DNA from: Litorivita pollutaquae
GTDB lineage: Bacteria > Pseudomonadota > Alphaproteobacteria > Rhodobacterales > Rhodobacteraceae
DNA length: 64,000 nt
Direction: 5' to 3'
Assembly: GCF_003205515.1 (NCBI RefSeq)
Contig: NZ_KZ826490.1
Span: 36,391 to 100,390, forward strand
In this document: piece by piece, positions 17,473 through 25,236 of the stretch
Layout: every line of letters starts with the position of its first letter
How positions within the stretch are numbered: position 1 is the first letter of the stretch
Notes under the pieces: model-generated
The model's database searches: none
Told to the model about the DNA's origin: nothing
What the model saw: the letters and a program-made list of their open reading frames with translations, nothing else
Program-made: the position numbers and the translations under genes

Positions 17473-18171
17473 TCAGGCGGCGGCGTTCGCGCGTTTGCCT
17501 TCAGCCTGCCAGAAGTATCCGGCAAAGCTTCCCAGCAACACCCAAGCGGCCATGCCGATGCCAAAGGCTCGGGCGGCAAATAGCGCGCCGATCTCGGTCG
17601 GAACCGGGCCAGCGAAGGTGTCGGGTTCAGGCGCACCGACGACGTGAGGCGCTATCAGCAGTCCAGCGGCGATCAGATAGCTCACCAAGTTGCCTCCAAA
17701 GGCGATCAACCACATGGCGACGCCAGCTGTGGCAACAGTAGCAGTCCACCATACTTGGCGCACACCGACATCTGCTGCGGCTACGCCTGGCACTTCAGGC
17801 GCCAGCGACAAGCCAGGCGCAAAGTGGAAGGCAACAAAGCCAGCCAAGCCCCAAAGCAAACCGGTGCGACCGTTAATCTCACGACCCTGTTGTTCGGCAA
17901 TCGACATAAGCGCCACAAGGGCCAATGCATAGCCAGTATACGTCAGCATCGTGAAGATGATGCTTAGGCCGTCGCGCACCGGCTCGGCGAACATGCCGGG
18001 CAACTCGGGATGCGCAGTCACAGGATCAGCGCCAAAATGCACCAAATCGCCACCCTCATAAAGTTCGGCGTGGAGAAGTACAGGCTGCACGAAATAAAGC
18101 TGCAGCAAGGCGGCAATCAGCCCCGCTGCAGCACCAGCGAACAACGCGCTGGTCAGAATACGACTGAACAT
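17473..18171 (-). CDS. cbtA: CbtA cobalt transporter subunit
   Basis: A 232-residue inner-membrane protein with five to six helices, starting MFSRILTSALFAGAAAG, which is typical of CbtA. Conserved features include HFAPGLSLAPEVPG near the centre. CbtA with CbtB is a predicted cobalt uptake system found behind cobalamin riboswitches. The ATG at 18171 follows cbtB by 4 bp; a longer frame reading back to 18246 would overlap cbtB and was rejected. Confidence 0.92.
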   Translation of the reverse strand: MFSRILTSALFAGAAAGLIAALLQLYFVQPVLLHAELYEGGDLVHFGADPVTAHPELPGMFAEPVRDGLSIIFTMLTYTGYALALVALMSIAEQQGREINGRTGLLWGLAGFVAFHFAPGLSLAPEVPGVAAADVGVRQVWWTATVATAGVAMWLIAFGGNLVSYLIAAGLLIAPHVVGAPEPDTFAGPVPTEIGALFAARAFGIGMAAWVLLGSFAGYFWQAEGKRANAAA

Positions 18172-18175
18172 GGTC

Positions 18176-18346
18176 TTAGTGGCAGGGAAAGCCAGTTGCG
18201 TGGCGCACATCGTGAGCAGCGTCATGCAGGCCAGAAGCTTGAGCATGGCCGGTCACAGTAACAACACCCAAACCCAGAATAAGGGCGAACACTGCGGGCA
18301 GAATGGTTGATCCTACAGCGGATGCTTTGATAGCGTTTGTCGTCAT
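18176..18346 (-). CDS. cbtB: CbtB cobalt transporter small subunit
   Basis: A 56-residue single-span membrane protein. The helix is PAVFALILGLGVVTV and the C-terminal metal-binding tail HDVRHATGFPCH is the signature of CbtB. The start at ATG 18346 is set by an excellent RBS (AAGGAGGAC). It is the first gene after the cobalamin riboswitch and is probably co-translated with cbtA. Confidence 0.93.
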   Translation of the reverse strand: MTTNAIKASAVGSTILPAVFALILGLGVVTVTGHAQASGLHDAAHDVRHATGFPCH

Positions 18347-18391
18347 TTTAGTCCTCCTTGCCGTCACACCCGACGGCGCAAGTTACGTTCA

Positions 18392-18572
18392 ATATACGGC
18401 CGGTCTCCTGACTCGCGGGTCGATGCCGTCTTCCCCCTTCCCAGCACTCTCGCACCAGTGGAAATGGAAGGTAGCTCGCCGCTCACAGTCGCGGGGGCGG
18501 TTGAGGTTTCGGTGCCGCGATTTGGTCCACCGTCCTCATTCCCGTTTCAGCTCTAATGCATTTGCACCTTTG
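18392..18572 (-). promoter_or_regulatory. Cobalamin (AdoCbl) riboswitch
   Basis: On the minus strand the leader of cbtB shows the conserved parts in order: AGGTGCAAATGCATTAG-like 5' element (near 18553-18570), the core GCGACTGTGA, a GGGAAGG box, and the B12 box AGTCAGGAGACCGGCC at 18398-18413. This is a class-I cobalamin riboswitch upstream of cobalt-uptake genes, so uptake should be shut off when cobalamin is sufficient. About 45 bp separate its 3' end from the cbtB start. The remaining gap to 18738 shows nothing else. Confidence 0.93.
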
Positions 18573-18738
18573 AGCACCGTAATGACTGTTTCTGTCCGAT
18601 TAGGCGGTAGCAGGTCAAGTACGAAACCGGCATGCCTAAGTTCCGCAGCGCCAAATTGATTTGAAATCTGCTGCTGTCAACACTGTACTGAATGCAATAA
18701 TTCACCGCAGGAGCTACTAATATCGTGGTGCGGGTGGT

Positions 18739-19074
18739 TTACTGCACATCTGCGGGAATGCGAGCAATAGCCTTGAAACGCAGCTTTCCAAGTGGCCTTG
18801 CATCCGCGAAGTTACCGTCTGGGCTTTCCTGATACATCCGGATGAATGTCAGGATGTCCGGCAGGTCTTGAGCAGTTATCTCACCGAAAAGATAAGCAGT
18901 CTTGTCGTTCTGTCGGACTGCAAGCGTTTGTGGTCGCATGCAGCCGGACATGCAATCGACGTGCTGCAATTTTGCCTTCACATTCGCTGCCTTTAGCGTT
19001 GATACCACTTGATCATACAGGGTTGGATCCGCGTCACGGCAGGTTCGGCATAAAGTAAGCGTTGGTAGGTGCAT
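18739..19074 (-). CDS. DUF1636 metal-binding protein
   Basis: A 111-residue protein of the DUF1636 family, recognisable by the N-terminal LTLCRTCRDADP and the second Cys cluster VDCMSGCMRPQTLAV in a thioredoxin-like ferredoxin fold. Such genes cluster with cobalamin and cobalt genes in alphaproteobacteria. ATG 19074 is chosen because the family begins just before the first CxxC; an upstream TTG at 19101 has an RBS too close to it. It lies upstream of the riboswitch and in the same direction. Confidence 0.85.
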   Translation of the reverse strand: MHLPTLTLCRTCRDADPTLYDQVVSTLKAANVKAKLQHVDCMSGCMRPQTLAVRQNDKTAYLFGEITAQDLPDILTFIRMYQESPDGNFADARPLGKLRFKAIARIPADVQ

Positions 19075-19192
19075 GCGCCGAGCAAGTCCTTTTTTGAGCA
19101 ACCTTCTTTATGATTCAATATCTGCGGGTGGTTACTGGTTCGATTTCGAAACTTGGTTTTGTCGCGGTGCCTTTAGAAAAGTCAATACTTGA

Positions 19193-19339
19193 GCGATCGG
19201 CAAGCTCGCCGGAGTAGGCACCTACAATGCCAACATAGATTATTCAGACTTGTGGCACGAGAAATTTTTCTTGTCCGGCAAATCGAGGAAACAGTTGCTC
19301 AGGCAAAAAATCCGCCGAATGAAACTTGGGGCAATGTCT
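19193..19339 (+). other. Possible gene remnant
   Basis: After a TGA at 19190-19192 one plus-strand frame stays open to TAA 19388-19390 and reads IGKLAGVGTYNANIDYSD and LWHEKFFLSGKSRKQLLRQK, which looks protein-like. It has no start codon and its end is antisense to lspA. I cannot identify it; it may be the tail of a gene cut by rearrangement, or chance. Confidence 0.2.
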
Positions 19340-19822
19340 TCAATGATCGCCCTCGAAGTGCCTCTGGATCACTGGTACCACCAGCAGTAATCCGGCACCT
19401 CCGACAATGAATACGTCTGCCATGTTGAAAGTCGGCCAGTGTGCAGATCCAATGAAAAAATCAAGGAAGTCTGTTACGGCTCCATAATGGATGCGATCAA
19501 CGACATTGCCGAGCGCGCCACCTATGATCGCCCCATACGCAATCGCTTCTATACTGCTCTCTGTGCGAAGCATCATGATCAGGAGCCAGGCACAAATGAT
19601 AAGCGCAAGAAGCAAGAGGCCCCACCAGGGGGCGCCACCCAAAAGCCCGAAGGTTACGCCATCATTGCGATGGAACGTGAGATTAAGCCCGGGAAAGACA
19701 GCGATCCCGTCTTTTAGGGTATCGGCGCTCGCGACAACCCAGGCTTTTGTTACCTGATCAGTGGCGACGGCGCCGACGACAGCTAGTATGCCGAGTACTT
19801 GTGTTTTGTTGACTGTCAACAT
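19340..19822 (-). CDS. lspA: Lipoprotein signal peptidase II
   Basis: A 160-residue integral membrane aspartic protease with four helices. The catalytic boxes are GNVVDRIHYGAVTDFLDF and WPTFNMADVFIVGG, with the two catalytic Asp residues. LspA cleaves the signal peptide of prolipoproteins. Extra lspA copies are typical passengers of cadA/czc metal-resistance islands, and this island has two lipoprotein genes of its own. It follows the SCO/Dsb operon in the same direction after a 100-bp gap. Confidence 0.94.
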   Translation of the reverse strand: MLTVNKTQVLGILAVVGAVATDQVTKAWVVASADTLKDGIAVFPGLNLTFHRNDGVTFGLLGGAPWWGLLLLALIICAWLLIMMLRTESSIEAIAYGAIIGGALGNVVDRIHYGAVTDFLDFFIGSAHWPTFNMADVFIVGGAGLLLVVPVIQRHFEGDH

Positions 19823-19921
19823 GTTGCAACGTAACTACTTTGGATACCATTGGCCGGTCTGCGCTGAAGCGGCTGAATAGGTTAGCTAGATTGGGGAAAG
19901 GACTTCCATAATTCGGCTCGG

Positions 19922-20377
19922 TTACCCTGCTGGGTAGCTCGAAAATATTTCGGTCGAGCCGTCTTTCTGGATCAAGAAGACGTCGTAGGCATCGCGTTCG
20001 TCTTCCGGCCCCATCCCTGGCGAACCATAGGGCATTCCGGGGACTGCGAGACCGACCGCATCGGGGCGTTCGTTCAGAAGGCGGCGGATGTCGGCTGCAG
20101 GCACATGTCCCTCAATCACGTAACCGTCCACGAGCCCAGTGTGACAGGAGACCATGCGCTGCGGCACTCCGTTGTCGAGTTTGAAGCGCACGAGAAGGCC
20201 GCCGAACATGTCCTGGCCTATTGGTGCGAAGCCGTTCTCCTCAAGATGATTCATCCAGGACAGACAGCAACCGCATCCATTGGTCTTGCGGACGTCTATT
20301 GGGGTTGCCTCCGCGAGGGCCTGCGCCGCCGGTAACAGGGCGAGTGTGATGGCAAGAGCTTGGATCATGCGTCTCAT
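19922..20377 (-). CDS. DUF411 periplasmic copper-binding protein
   Basis: A 151-residue exported protein with a signal peptide (ITLALLPAAQALA) and the DUF411 landmarks TNGCGCCLSWMNHLEENGF and CHTGLVDGYVIEGHVPA. DUF411 proteins (CopG-like) are found in copper-resistance loci and carry Cys/Met/His copper ligands. It lies 3 bp after the M23 peptidase gene, so it is co-translated with it as the last tightly packed gene of the SCO/Dsb operon. Confidence 0.9.
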   Translation of the reverse strand: MRRMIQALAITLALLPAAQALAEATPIDVRKTNGCGCCLSWMNHLEENGFAPIGQDMFGGLLVRFKLDNGVPQRMVSCHTGLVDGYVIEGHVPAADIRRLLNERPDAVGLAVPGMPYGSPGMGPEDERDAYDVFLIQKDGSTEIFSSYPAG

Positions 20378-20380
20378 GGG

Positions 20381-21754
20381 TCAGAGCCTTTCGGTTGTCG
20401 TTTCGGCAATGTCGCTGCCGAGGTTTTCATTCAGAAGCGCCCGCGCCTCGACCAGACGCAAAAGCGCGGCTGTATCATCCGCTTCGCTCTCAGCCGCTTC
20501 GGCAAGTCTGTCGTCAGAGAGGGGGTCAGTAGGGCGTCCATCCACGAGGACTTCGTAGTGCAGGTTCGGGCCCGTCGCCGTGCCAGTCGCGCCGACGCGA
20601 CCGATCACATCTCCCGCCGCAACGCGTTGGCCTTGTGCCAGGCCCTCGGGCACAGCGCTGAGATGCGCATAGCGTGTCATTGTGTCTGAGCCGTGGGCGA
20701 TTTCGACCACGCGACCATAGCCGCCCCGCCAGCCGATGAAGCTGATCCGTCCCGGTGCTGTCGCTTGAACCGGCGTTCCGCTTGCCGTCGCGAAATCGAC
20801 ACCTGTGTGCATCCGGACATTGCCGTAGACCGGGTGCGTACGGCGGCCAAATACCGAGCTTAATCGCGCCCCTTCGACAGGCTGTGCAAAAACGCGGAGA
20901 ACCGTGCCATTGACGTAAATCGTTGCCCGATCGCTACCGCTTACCGGCCAGACAACTTCATAAAGTGCGCCGCCGATCTCCAGCGATGCAAAGGTAAGTT
21001 CCGGCTGACCAATTCTGTCTTCGCCAACACGGGCCTCGCGCCACAGTAGCCGAAGCGTTTCTCCGCCGGTCACCTCACGACGGAAGTCGACGATTCCACC
21101 CAGCATCTGTGCCAAATCGACAGCGAAGCGGGCAGGCATCTCGGCTTCTTCCAGCGCGGCAAAAAGCGAGCTGTCGATCACCGCTTCGCCCGCCGATGTT
21201 ATGAAGTCGGGAGCCGGGGTCACGACCTGCGTGGCCAACTCTTCGCCAAAGATCGCCTCGATCCGCACACCGTCCTCGACGGAGAGCGCGACGCTGCGCG
21301 GGCTGCCGTCCATCGTCGAGACAACGGTGACCGAATGCCCAGGCCTAAGTCGCCTCAGATCATATTCCGCGCCGAGGGCCAGAGCGACCTCGGCACGGTC
21401 AGTCGCTGAGAGACCTGCTTCTTCAAGAACGGTGTCGAGCGTCTCGCCGGTTGCGATATCGCGTGACCAGTTGGAGAGCGGAGGTTCTATCGTCGGTAAG
21501 AGAGTATCGGCGCTCGCAACCTCCAGACGTGGCATGGACTGGAGTGGTATTGCGGGCTCCACACGTGTTTGTGCGACCTGCGGTGTTTCCGTTTCAATAG
21601 AAGTGGGAAGCGGGAGTTGAGGTGGCGACCAAGTGGTTGCAGCTGCCAGACCGGGAGGGATCGGATCCTTCGACCAGATGCCCGATATTGCCAACCCGCC
21701 CACCGACAGCACCGATACGAATGCGAAACCTGCCGCGATTGTTCTAATTCTCAT
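20381..21754 (-). CDS. M23-family (LytM-type) peptidoglycan endopeptidase
   Basis: A 457-residue protein with an N-terminal membrane anchor, a long middle region with OapA/LysM-like beta modules, and a C-terminal M23 domain. Zn ligands are in MHTGVDFATASG (HxxxD) and NLHYEVLVDG (HxH). It cleaves peptide cross-links of the cell wall. ATG 21754 follows a G-rich RBS and overlaps the end of the SCO1 gene by 11 bp, so coupling is likely. A wall hydrolase inside a copper-handling operon matches the L,D-transpeptidases elsewhere in the same proposed regulon. Confidence 0.88.
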   Translation of the reverse strand: MRIRTIAAGFAFVSVLSVGGLAISGIWSKDPIPPGLAAATTWSPPQLPLPTSIETETPQVAQTRVEPAIPLQSMPRLEVASADTLLPTIEPPLSNWSRDIATGETLDTVLEEAGLSATDRAEVALALGAEYDLRRLRPGHSVTVVSTMDGSPRSVALSVEDGVRIEAIFGEELATQVVTPAPDFITSAGEAVIDSSLFAALEEAEMPARFAVDLAQMLGGIVDFRREVTGGETLRLLWREARVGEDRIGQPELTFASLEIGGALYEVVWPVSGSDRATIYVNGTVLRVFAQPVEGARLSSVFGRRTHPVYGNVRMHTGVDFATASGTPVQATAPGRISFIGWRGGYGRVVEIAHGSDTMTRYAHLSAVPEGLAQGQRVAAGDVIGRVGATGTATGPNLHYEVLVDGRPTDPLSDDRLAEAAESEADDTAALLRLVEARALLNENLGSDIAETTTERL

Positions 21755-22376
21755 GTTGCCCCCCAGTTTCTCTATTGAGCGCACGCCGGATTTTCGGCAC
21801 TGCGAATTCCCTCGGCTCGTGATAGTCGATCATGGTGCTGAACCGGCCTTTCGCGTCGAAAAGGAAAACGCTGGCAGTGTGGTTCATGGTGTAGTCGCCA
21901 CCTTCGGTCGGCACCCGCCCATAGCGTGCGCGGAAGCCCTGTGCTGCGCGCGCAATTTCCTCTTCCGGGCCAGTCCACCCGCGGATCGACGGATGGAAAT
22001 AGCCGACATACTCGGCCATTGCCTCGACAGTATCCCGCTCTGGATCGACGGTGATGAACACCACGTTCATTCCCTCCGCCTCTTCGCCCAGGTCATCAAG
22101 CCAGCCGGAAATATCCGACAGAGTCGTCGGACAAACGTCCGGGCAATAGGTGAAGCCGAAGAAGACCATTGACGGGCTGCCGATAAGGTTTTCGGGTCCA
22201 ACCTCGTTACCTTCGTGATCTGTCAGGCGGAATTCCATTTCAGATAGGGCAACCGGGCGCAACCCCGCTTGTTCGGGCGCGCCGGGGCCATCGACCTGCC
22301 ACCACCCAACAACAAGTGTCAGGATGATCGCCGCGATGCCAGCGAAGGCATACTTGAGGATCGACCGTCGGGTCAT
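21744..22376 (-). CDS. SCO1/SenC-family copper chaperone (second copy)
   Basis: A 210-residue membrane-anchored thioredoxin-fold protein with one N-terminal helix, the copper motif CPDVC (in GFTYCPDVCPTTL) and the distal His ligand in TMNHTASVFLFD. SCO1/SenC proteins deliver copper to the CuA site of cytochrome oxidase or act as thiol reductases. It is adjacent to PCuAC, its usual partner. It is 1 bp from the PCuAC stop and overlaps the peptidase gene. It is clearly divergent from the first SCO copy at 23947. Confidence 0.92.
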   Translation of the reverse strand: MTRRSILKYAFAGIAAIILTLVVGWWQVDGPGAPEQAGLRPVALSEMEFRLTDHEGNEVGPENLIGSPSMVFFGFTYCPDVCPTTLSDISGWLDDLGEEAEGMNVVFITVDPERDTVEAMAEYVGYFHPSIRGWTGPEEEIARAAQGFRARYGRVPTEGGDYTMNHTASVFLFDAKGRFSTMIDYHEPREFAVPKIRRALNRETGGQHEN

Positions 22377-22840
22377 TAGCTCTCGGGACCGCGCGCTGCA
22401 ATACCTAGAATTGGAACCTCGACCACGATCTCACCACCGTCCGAGAAGTCGAGCGTCAAGGAAAAGCTTTCGCCCTTGGCCATCGGTCGCTGCAAGCGCA
22501 TCAGCATGGCGTGAAGGCCACCCGGTTCCAGAGACACAGATTCACCCGGCGCAATCTCGATCTCGCCTGCAGGTGCCATTGAGCTAACACCATCGGCATT
22601 TGTGGATGTCTGGTGAATATCAGGCATCATCGCCAAATCCGTGCGGAGGCCAGTAAGTATCACAGCCTCGTCGCCTGTATTGCGGATTGTCATATACGCG
22701 ACACCCGGACGGTTTACGCCGATTGACGCGCGCGCCCAGGCATCTTCGACGACAACGTCTTCCGAACCAGCTTCTACCGGGGTCGCTGTGCTTGATGCGA
22801 ACATGCTTGCGGCCATCAGGCCATAGAGTACTGTCTTCAC
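22376..22840 (-). CDS. PCuAC periplasmic copper chaperone
   Basis: A 154-residue exported protein with a signal peptide and the PCuAC (DUF461) cupredoxin-like fold. The copper motif is present: a His in MPDIHQ, then Met in GVSSM and, 21 residues later, HAM. PCuAC passes Cu(I) to SCO1 and to cytochrome oxidase. GTG 22840 is the chosen start, with a GGGAA RBS; an extension to 22873 would overlap the DsbA-like gene. Confidence 0.92.
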   Translation of the reverse strand: MKTVLYGLMAASMFASSTATPVEAGSEDVVVEDAWARASIGVNRPGVAYMTIRNTGDEAVILTGLRTDLAMMPDIHQTSTNADGVSSMAPAGEIEIAPGESVSLEPGGLHAMLMRLQRPMAKGESFSLTLDFSDGGEIVVEVPILGIAARGPES

Positions 22841-22862
22841 TTTGCGGTTCCCTTTTTGACCA

Positions 22863-23522
22863 CTAGCTGCCAACTGCAGCTACTTCGGCGTCAACCTGTT
22901 GTCTCAATTCGTCCATTCCAAACGGATCTAGCGGCTTGCCATTGATGTAGAACGTTGGGGTCTGGCGAACGCCCATTGTTTCTACGTCCGCTTTGTCCTG
23001 ATTGACGATTGCCACGATATCGGGTGATTTCATCTGCTCTATCGCAAGTTCGAGATCGAGCCCGGCTCCGGCCGCGATCTTTCCCAGCTTTTGTTGATCA
23101 AACGCCCCATGCGCCGCCCACGCGTCTTGATAAGCCATTAGAGCATTTAGCACCTGTTCGAACTTGCCCTGCATCCGGGCCGCTTCTAGCAACTTGACGG
23201 CTATATCCGAAATCGGTCCGTGAAACGGGGTGTATCGTATGACAACACGCACGGCTTCGGGATTTTTGTCCAAAATATCTTTTACGACGGGGTGAAATGC
23301 GCGACAGGCCTCGCAGGCTGGATCGAGGAACTCAACGATGGTCACGGGGGCTTCAGCGGGCCCCAAAACAGGCGAATATGGTCGCATCAAAGCGTCCGCC
23401 AACTCTGGCGCGACAACCGCACGTTCAGATGACGGTTTTGGTTGGTTTACATACCACGCGGCCCCACCAAAACCGGCAGCACCCATTGCGAGAACGGAAA
23501 TAATCAACCCGCGTCGGTTCAT
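22863..23522 (-). CDS. DsbA-like thiol oxidoreductase
   Basis: A 219-residue protein with an N-terminal signal/anchor (GLIISVLAMGAAGFGGAAWY) and a DsbA/DsbG-type thioredoxin domain with helical insert. The active site is CEAC, and the cis-Pro loop is RQTPTFYINGKPL. It probably oxidises or isomerises disulfides of exported proteins, with the adjacent DsbB as re-oxidant. Its ATG overlaps the DsbB stop by 4 bp. Confidence 0.9.
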   Translation of the reverse strand: MNRRGLIISVLAMGAAGFGGAAWYVNQPKPSSERAVVAPELADALMRPYSPVLGPAEAPVTIVEFLDPACEACRAFHPVVKDILDKNPEAVRVVIRYTPFHGPISDIAVKLLEAARMQGKFEQVLNALMAYQDAWAAHGAFDQQKLGKIAAGAGLDLELAIEQMKSPDIVAIVNQDKADVETMGVRQTPTFYINGKPLDPFGMDELRQQVDAEVAAVGS

Positions 23523-23941
23523 GATTTTTTCTCCTTGAGAGATAGGACTGAAAGCGCACCAATAAGCGCAAATGTAACAACGGCCATCAGCGGAATGGGG
23601 ATGCCTAACACCAACTGGTTGTCGTCAGTGCAAGAGGGCCCCGTCGCAGTACAAGGTTGGACGCGTTCAGGTATGATCCCGACATATAACCCCATATGCC
23701 AAGCAGCCACTGCTGCGCCACCAAGTGCGAGTACGACACCGTACCGACCAACACGCGGATCTTGCCACCATAGTCCCAGCCCAAGAATTATCGCCAGTGG
23801 AAACATGAAGGCGCGCTGGAACCAGCAAAGAACACAAGGTGTCTGCCCCAGCACTTCGCCAATGAACAGAACAGCAAGCGAGGCGATGAGGGCGATCACC
23901 CAAGCCAGCCCGAGGGCAGTTTCTCCGTATAATCGGTTCAT
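23519..23941 (-). CDS. dsbB: DsbB-like quinone-linked disulfide oxidase
   Basis: A 140-residue four-helix membrane protein with the first redox pair CVLC (in TPCVLCWFQRAFM) and a second periplasmic pair in VQPCTATGPSCTDD, as in DsbB. It passes electrons from DsbA to quinone. ATG 23941 sits 6 bp after the SCO1 stop; a longer in-frame version would overlap SCO1 and was rejected. Confidence 0.92.
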   Translation of the reverse strand: MNRLYGETALGLAWVIALIASLAVLFIGEVLGQTPCVLCWFQRAFMFPLAIILGLGLWWQDPRVGRYGVVLALGGAAVAAWHMGLYVGIIPERVQPCTATGPSCTDDNQLVLGIPIPLMAVVTFALIGALSVLSLKEKKS

Positions 23942-23946
23942 TTGGG

Positions 23947-24546
23947 TCAGAGCCTCTCTCTTAGATCGGTAAGTATCTCTTCGGCAGAGGTGCCATAAGC
24001 CCAAGAGTCGGTGAAGCGCGCCTTTGGATCGAAGAGGAATAGATGCGATGTGTGGCCCATTGTGTAGCCATTTGGTGCTGAGGCCTCCTCGATCCGCTCA
24101 TAGAAGATCGGAAAGGTCTCGGACGTCTCAGCAATCTGCTCCGGCGTGCCGGTCAGCCCAATGATGCCTGCATTGAACAAGGGCACATACTCGGCCAGCG
24201 CAGCGGGTGTGTCGCGTTCAGGATCAATCGAGATGAAGATAGGCTGTATTTTCTCTGCATCTGTTCCTAGGTCTTCCATGACGGCGGCAACTTCGGCGAG
24301 CGTCGTTGGGCATACATCTGGGCAGTTGGCAAAGCCAAAAAAGACAAGCATCCACCGCCCGGCAAAGTACTCATCCGTCTGCACCAATCCACGATGATCG
24401 GTCAGTTCGAAATCGGCGTAAAACGCAGGGTTAGAGGCATTAGCGTCGGTATCGGTCGAAGGTTCGAAATACTGGAATGCCGCAAAGGCAAGAAGCGCTG
24501 TGCCTGCCAGACCCCACAATAGTCTCTGAATAACTGAAAGACGCAC
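23947..24546 (-). CDS. SCO1/SenC-family copper chaperone (first copy, operon head)
   Basis: A 199-residue SCO protein with a membrane anchor (LLWGLAGTALLAFAAF), the motif CPDVC in FANCPDVCPTTLAEV, and the ligand His in YTMGHTSHLFLFD. GTG 24546 is taken as start: a longer reading to 24693 would place the MerR-type operator inside the coding region. It heads a packed minus-strand operon (SCO1, DsbB, DsbA, PCuAC, SCO1, M23, DUF411) that starts 35 bp after operator 3. Confidence 0.9.
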   Translation of the reverse strand: MRLSVIQRLLWGLAGTALLAFAAFQYFEPSTDTDANASNPAFYADFELTDHRGLVQTDEYFAGRWMLVFFGFANCPDVCPTTLAEVAAVMEDLGTDAEKIQPIFISIDPERDTPAALAEYVPLFNAGIIGLTGTPEQIAETSETFPIFYERIEEASAPNGYTMGHTSHLFLFDPKARFTDSWAYGTSAEEILTDLRERL

Positions 24547-24580
24547 GTTATTTCGCCCGTTTGATTCTCGGTTTTGAGCC

Positions 24581-24611
24581 GGTTTACATCCTCTAGCTAC
24601 TGTAGGTTCAA
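24581..24611 (-). promoter_or_regulatory. MerR-type promoter/operator 3 (ahead of SCO/Dsb operon)
   Basis: On the minus strand TTGAAC (24611-24606), a 19-bp spacer CTACAGTAGCTAGAGGAT-like dyad, and TAAACC (24586-24581). Same design as the sites at 7507, 8710 and 25177. It lies between the SCO1 start and the divergent MerR gene, so it may also influence the regulator. Confidence 0.85.
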
Positions 24612-24716
24612 GTGGTTTTCTAAAGAGCGCGCCAGAGATCGCCAAAACGTGATTTCCGCGGTTGCGCCATGAGTGAGATAAATCTACATTCACTAGAGGA
24701 TTAACGGGGTTTCGAC

Positions 24717-25145
24717 ATGCTCACAATTGGGACTCTTGCGAAGAGGACCGGCACCAAGGTTCAGACGATCCGCTACTATGAGCAGATTGGATTGATGCCG
24801 GAACCTGGTCGGACTGAAGGCGGGCAACGTCGCTATGGTGACGCTGAACTTGATCGCCTCGCATTCATCCGGCACAGCAGACAGTTGGGATTTCCGCTCG
24901 ACGCGATCCGGGAGTTGCTTGATTTGTCCGACGCGCCGGACCGGCCCTGTCACGAAGCCGATGAGATCGCACGCCGACAATTGAAGCTCGTTGAGCAGAG
25001 AATGGAGCGCTTGAAAGCGTTGCGCGCGGAATTGAAACGCATGGTCAAGGAATGTAGTGGCGGCAACGCATCGCAATGCCGCGTCCTTGAAGTGCTAAGA
25101 GACCATTCGGAGTGTCTGACCGAGCACGATCAAATTGGGGTGTGA
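24717..25145 (+). CDS. cadR: MerR-family metal regulator (CadR/PbrR-like)
   Basis: A 142-residue MerR-family activator. It has an N-terminal winged helix (MLTIGTLAKRTGTKVQTIRY), a dimerisation helix, and metal ligands at Cys 78, Cys 113 and Cys 121. These match the Cys triad of CadR/PbrR/ZntR proteins that sense Cd, Pb or Zn; Cys 133 is extra. MerR proteins distort promoters with a 19-20 bp spacer. It is the only MerR gene in the window. It lies between operators 3 and 4, so it is the obvious controller of all four operators. Confidence 0.9.
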   Translation: MLTIGTLAKRTGTKVQTIRYYEQIGLMPEPGRTEGGQRRYGDAELDRLAFIRHSRQLGFPLDAIRELLDLSDAPDRPCHEADEIARRQLKLVEQRMERLKALRAELKRMVKECSGGNASQCRVLEVLRDHSECLTEHDQIGV

Positions 25146-25176
25146 GTGAGCACAGAAAACTATTCGAAGTTTTTGC

Positions 25177-25207
25177 TTGAACCTACAGCGACTGTAGCAA
25201 TTATCTC
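25177..25207 (+). promoter_or_regulatory. MerR-type promoter/operator 4 (ahead of transglutaminase-CDF operon)
   Basis: TTGAAC at 25177-25182, a 19-bp spacer containing CTACAGCGACTGTAG (a near-perfect dyad), and TATCTC at 25202-25207. It is 30 bp before GTG 25237, the same distance as operator 2 to cadA. Confidence 0.85.
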
Positions 25208-25236
25208 TGTACTCGAAAGATTCGAGGAGCCCCATC

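Noticed and set aside
24547..24693. N-terminal extension of the first SCO1 protein
   Set aside because: It would place the MerR-type promoter inside the coding region and adds no signal or domain; GTG 24546 gives a normal membrane anchor.
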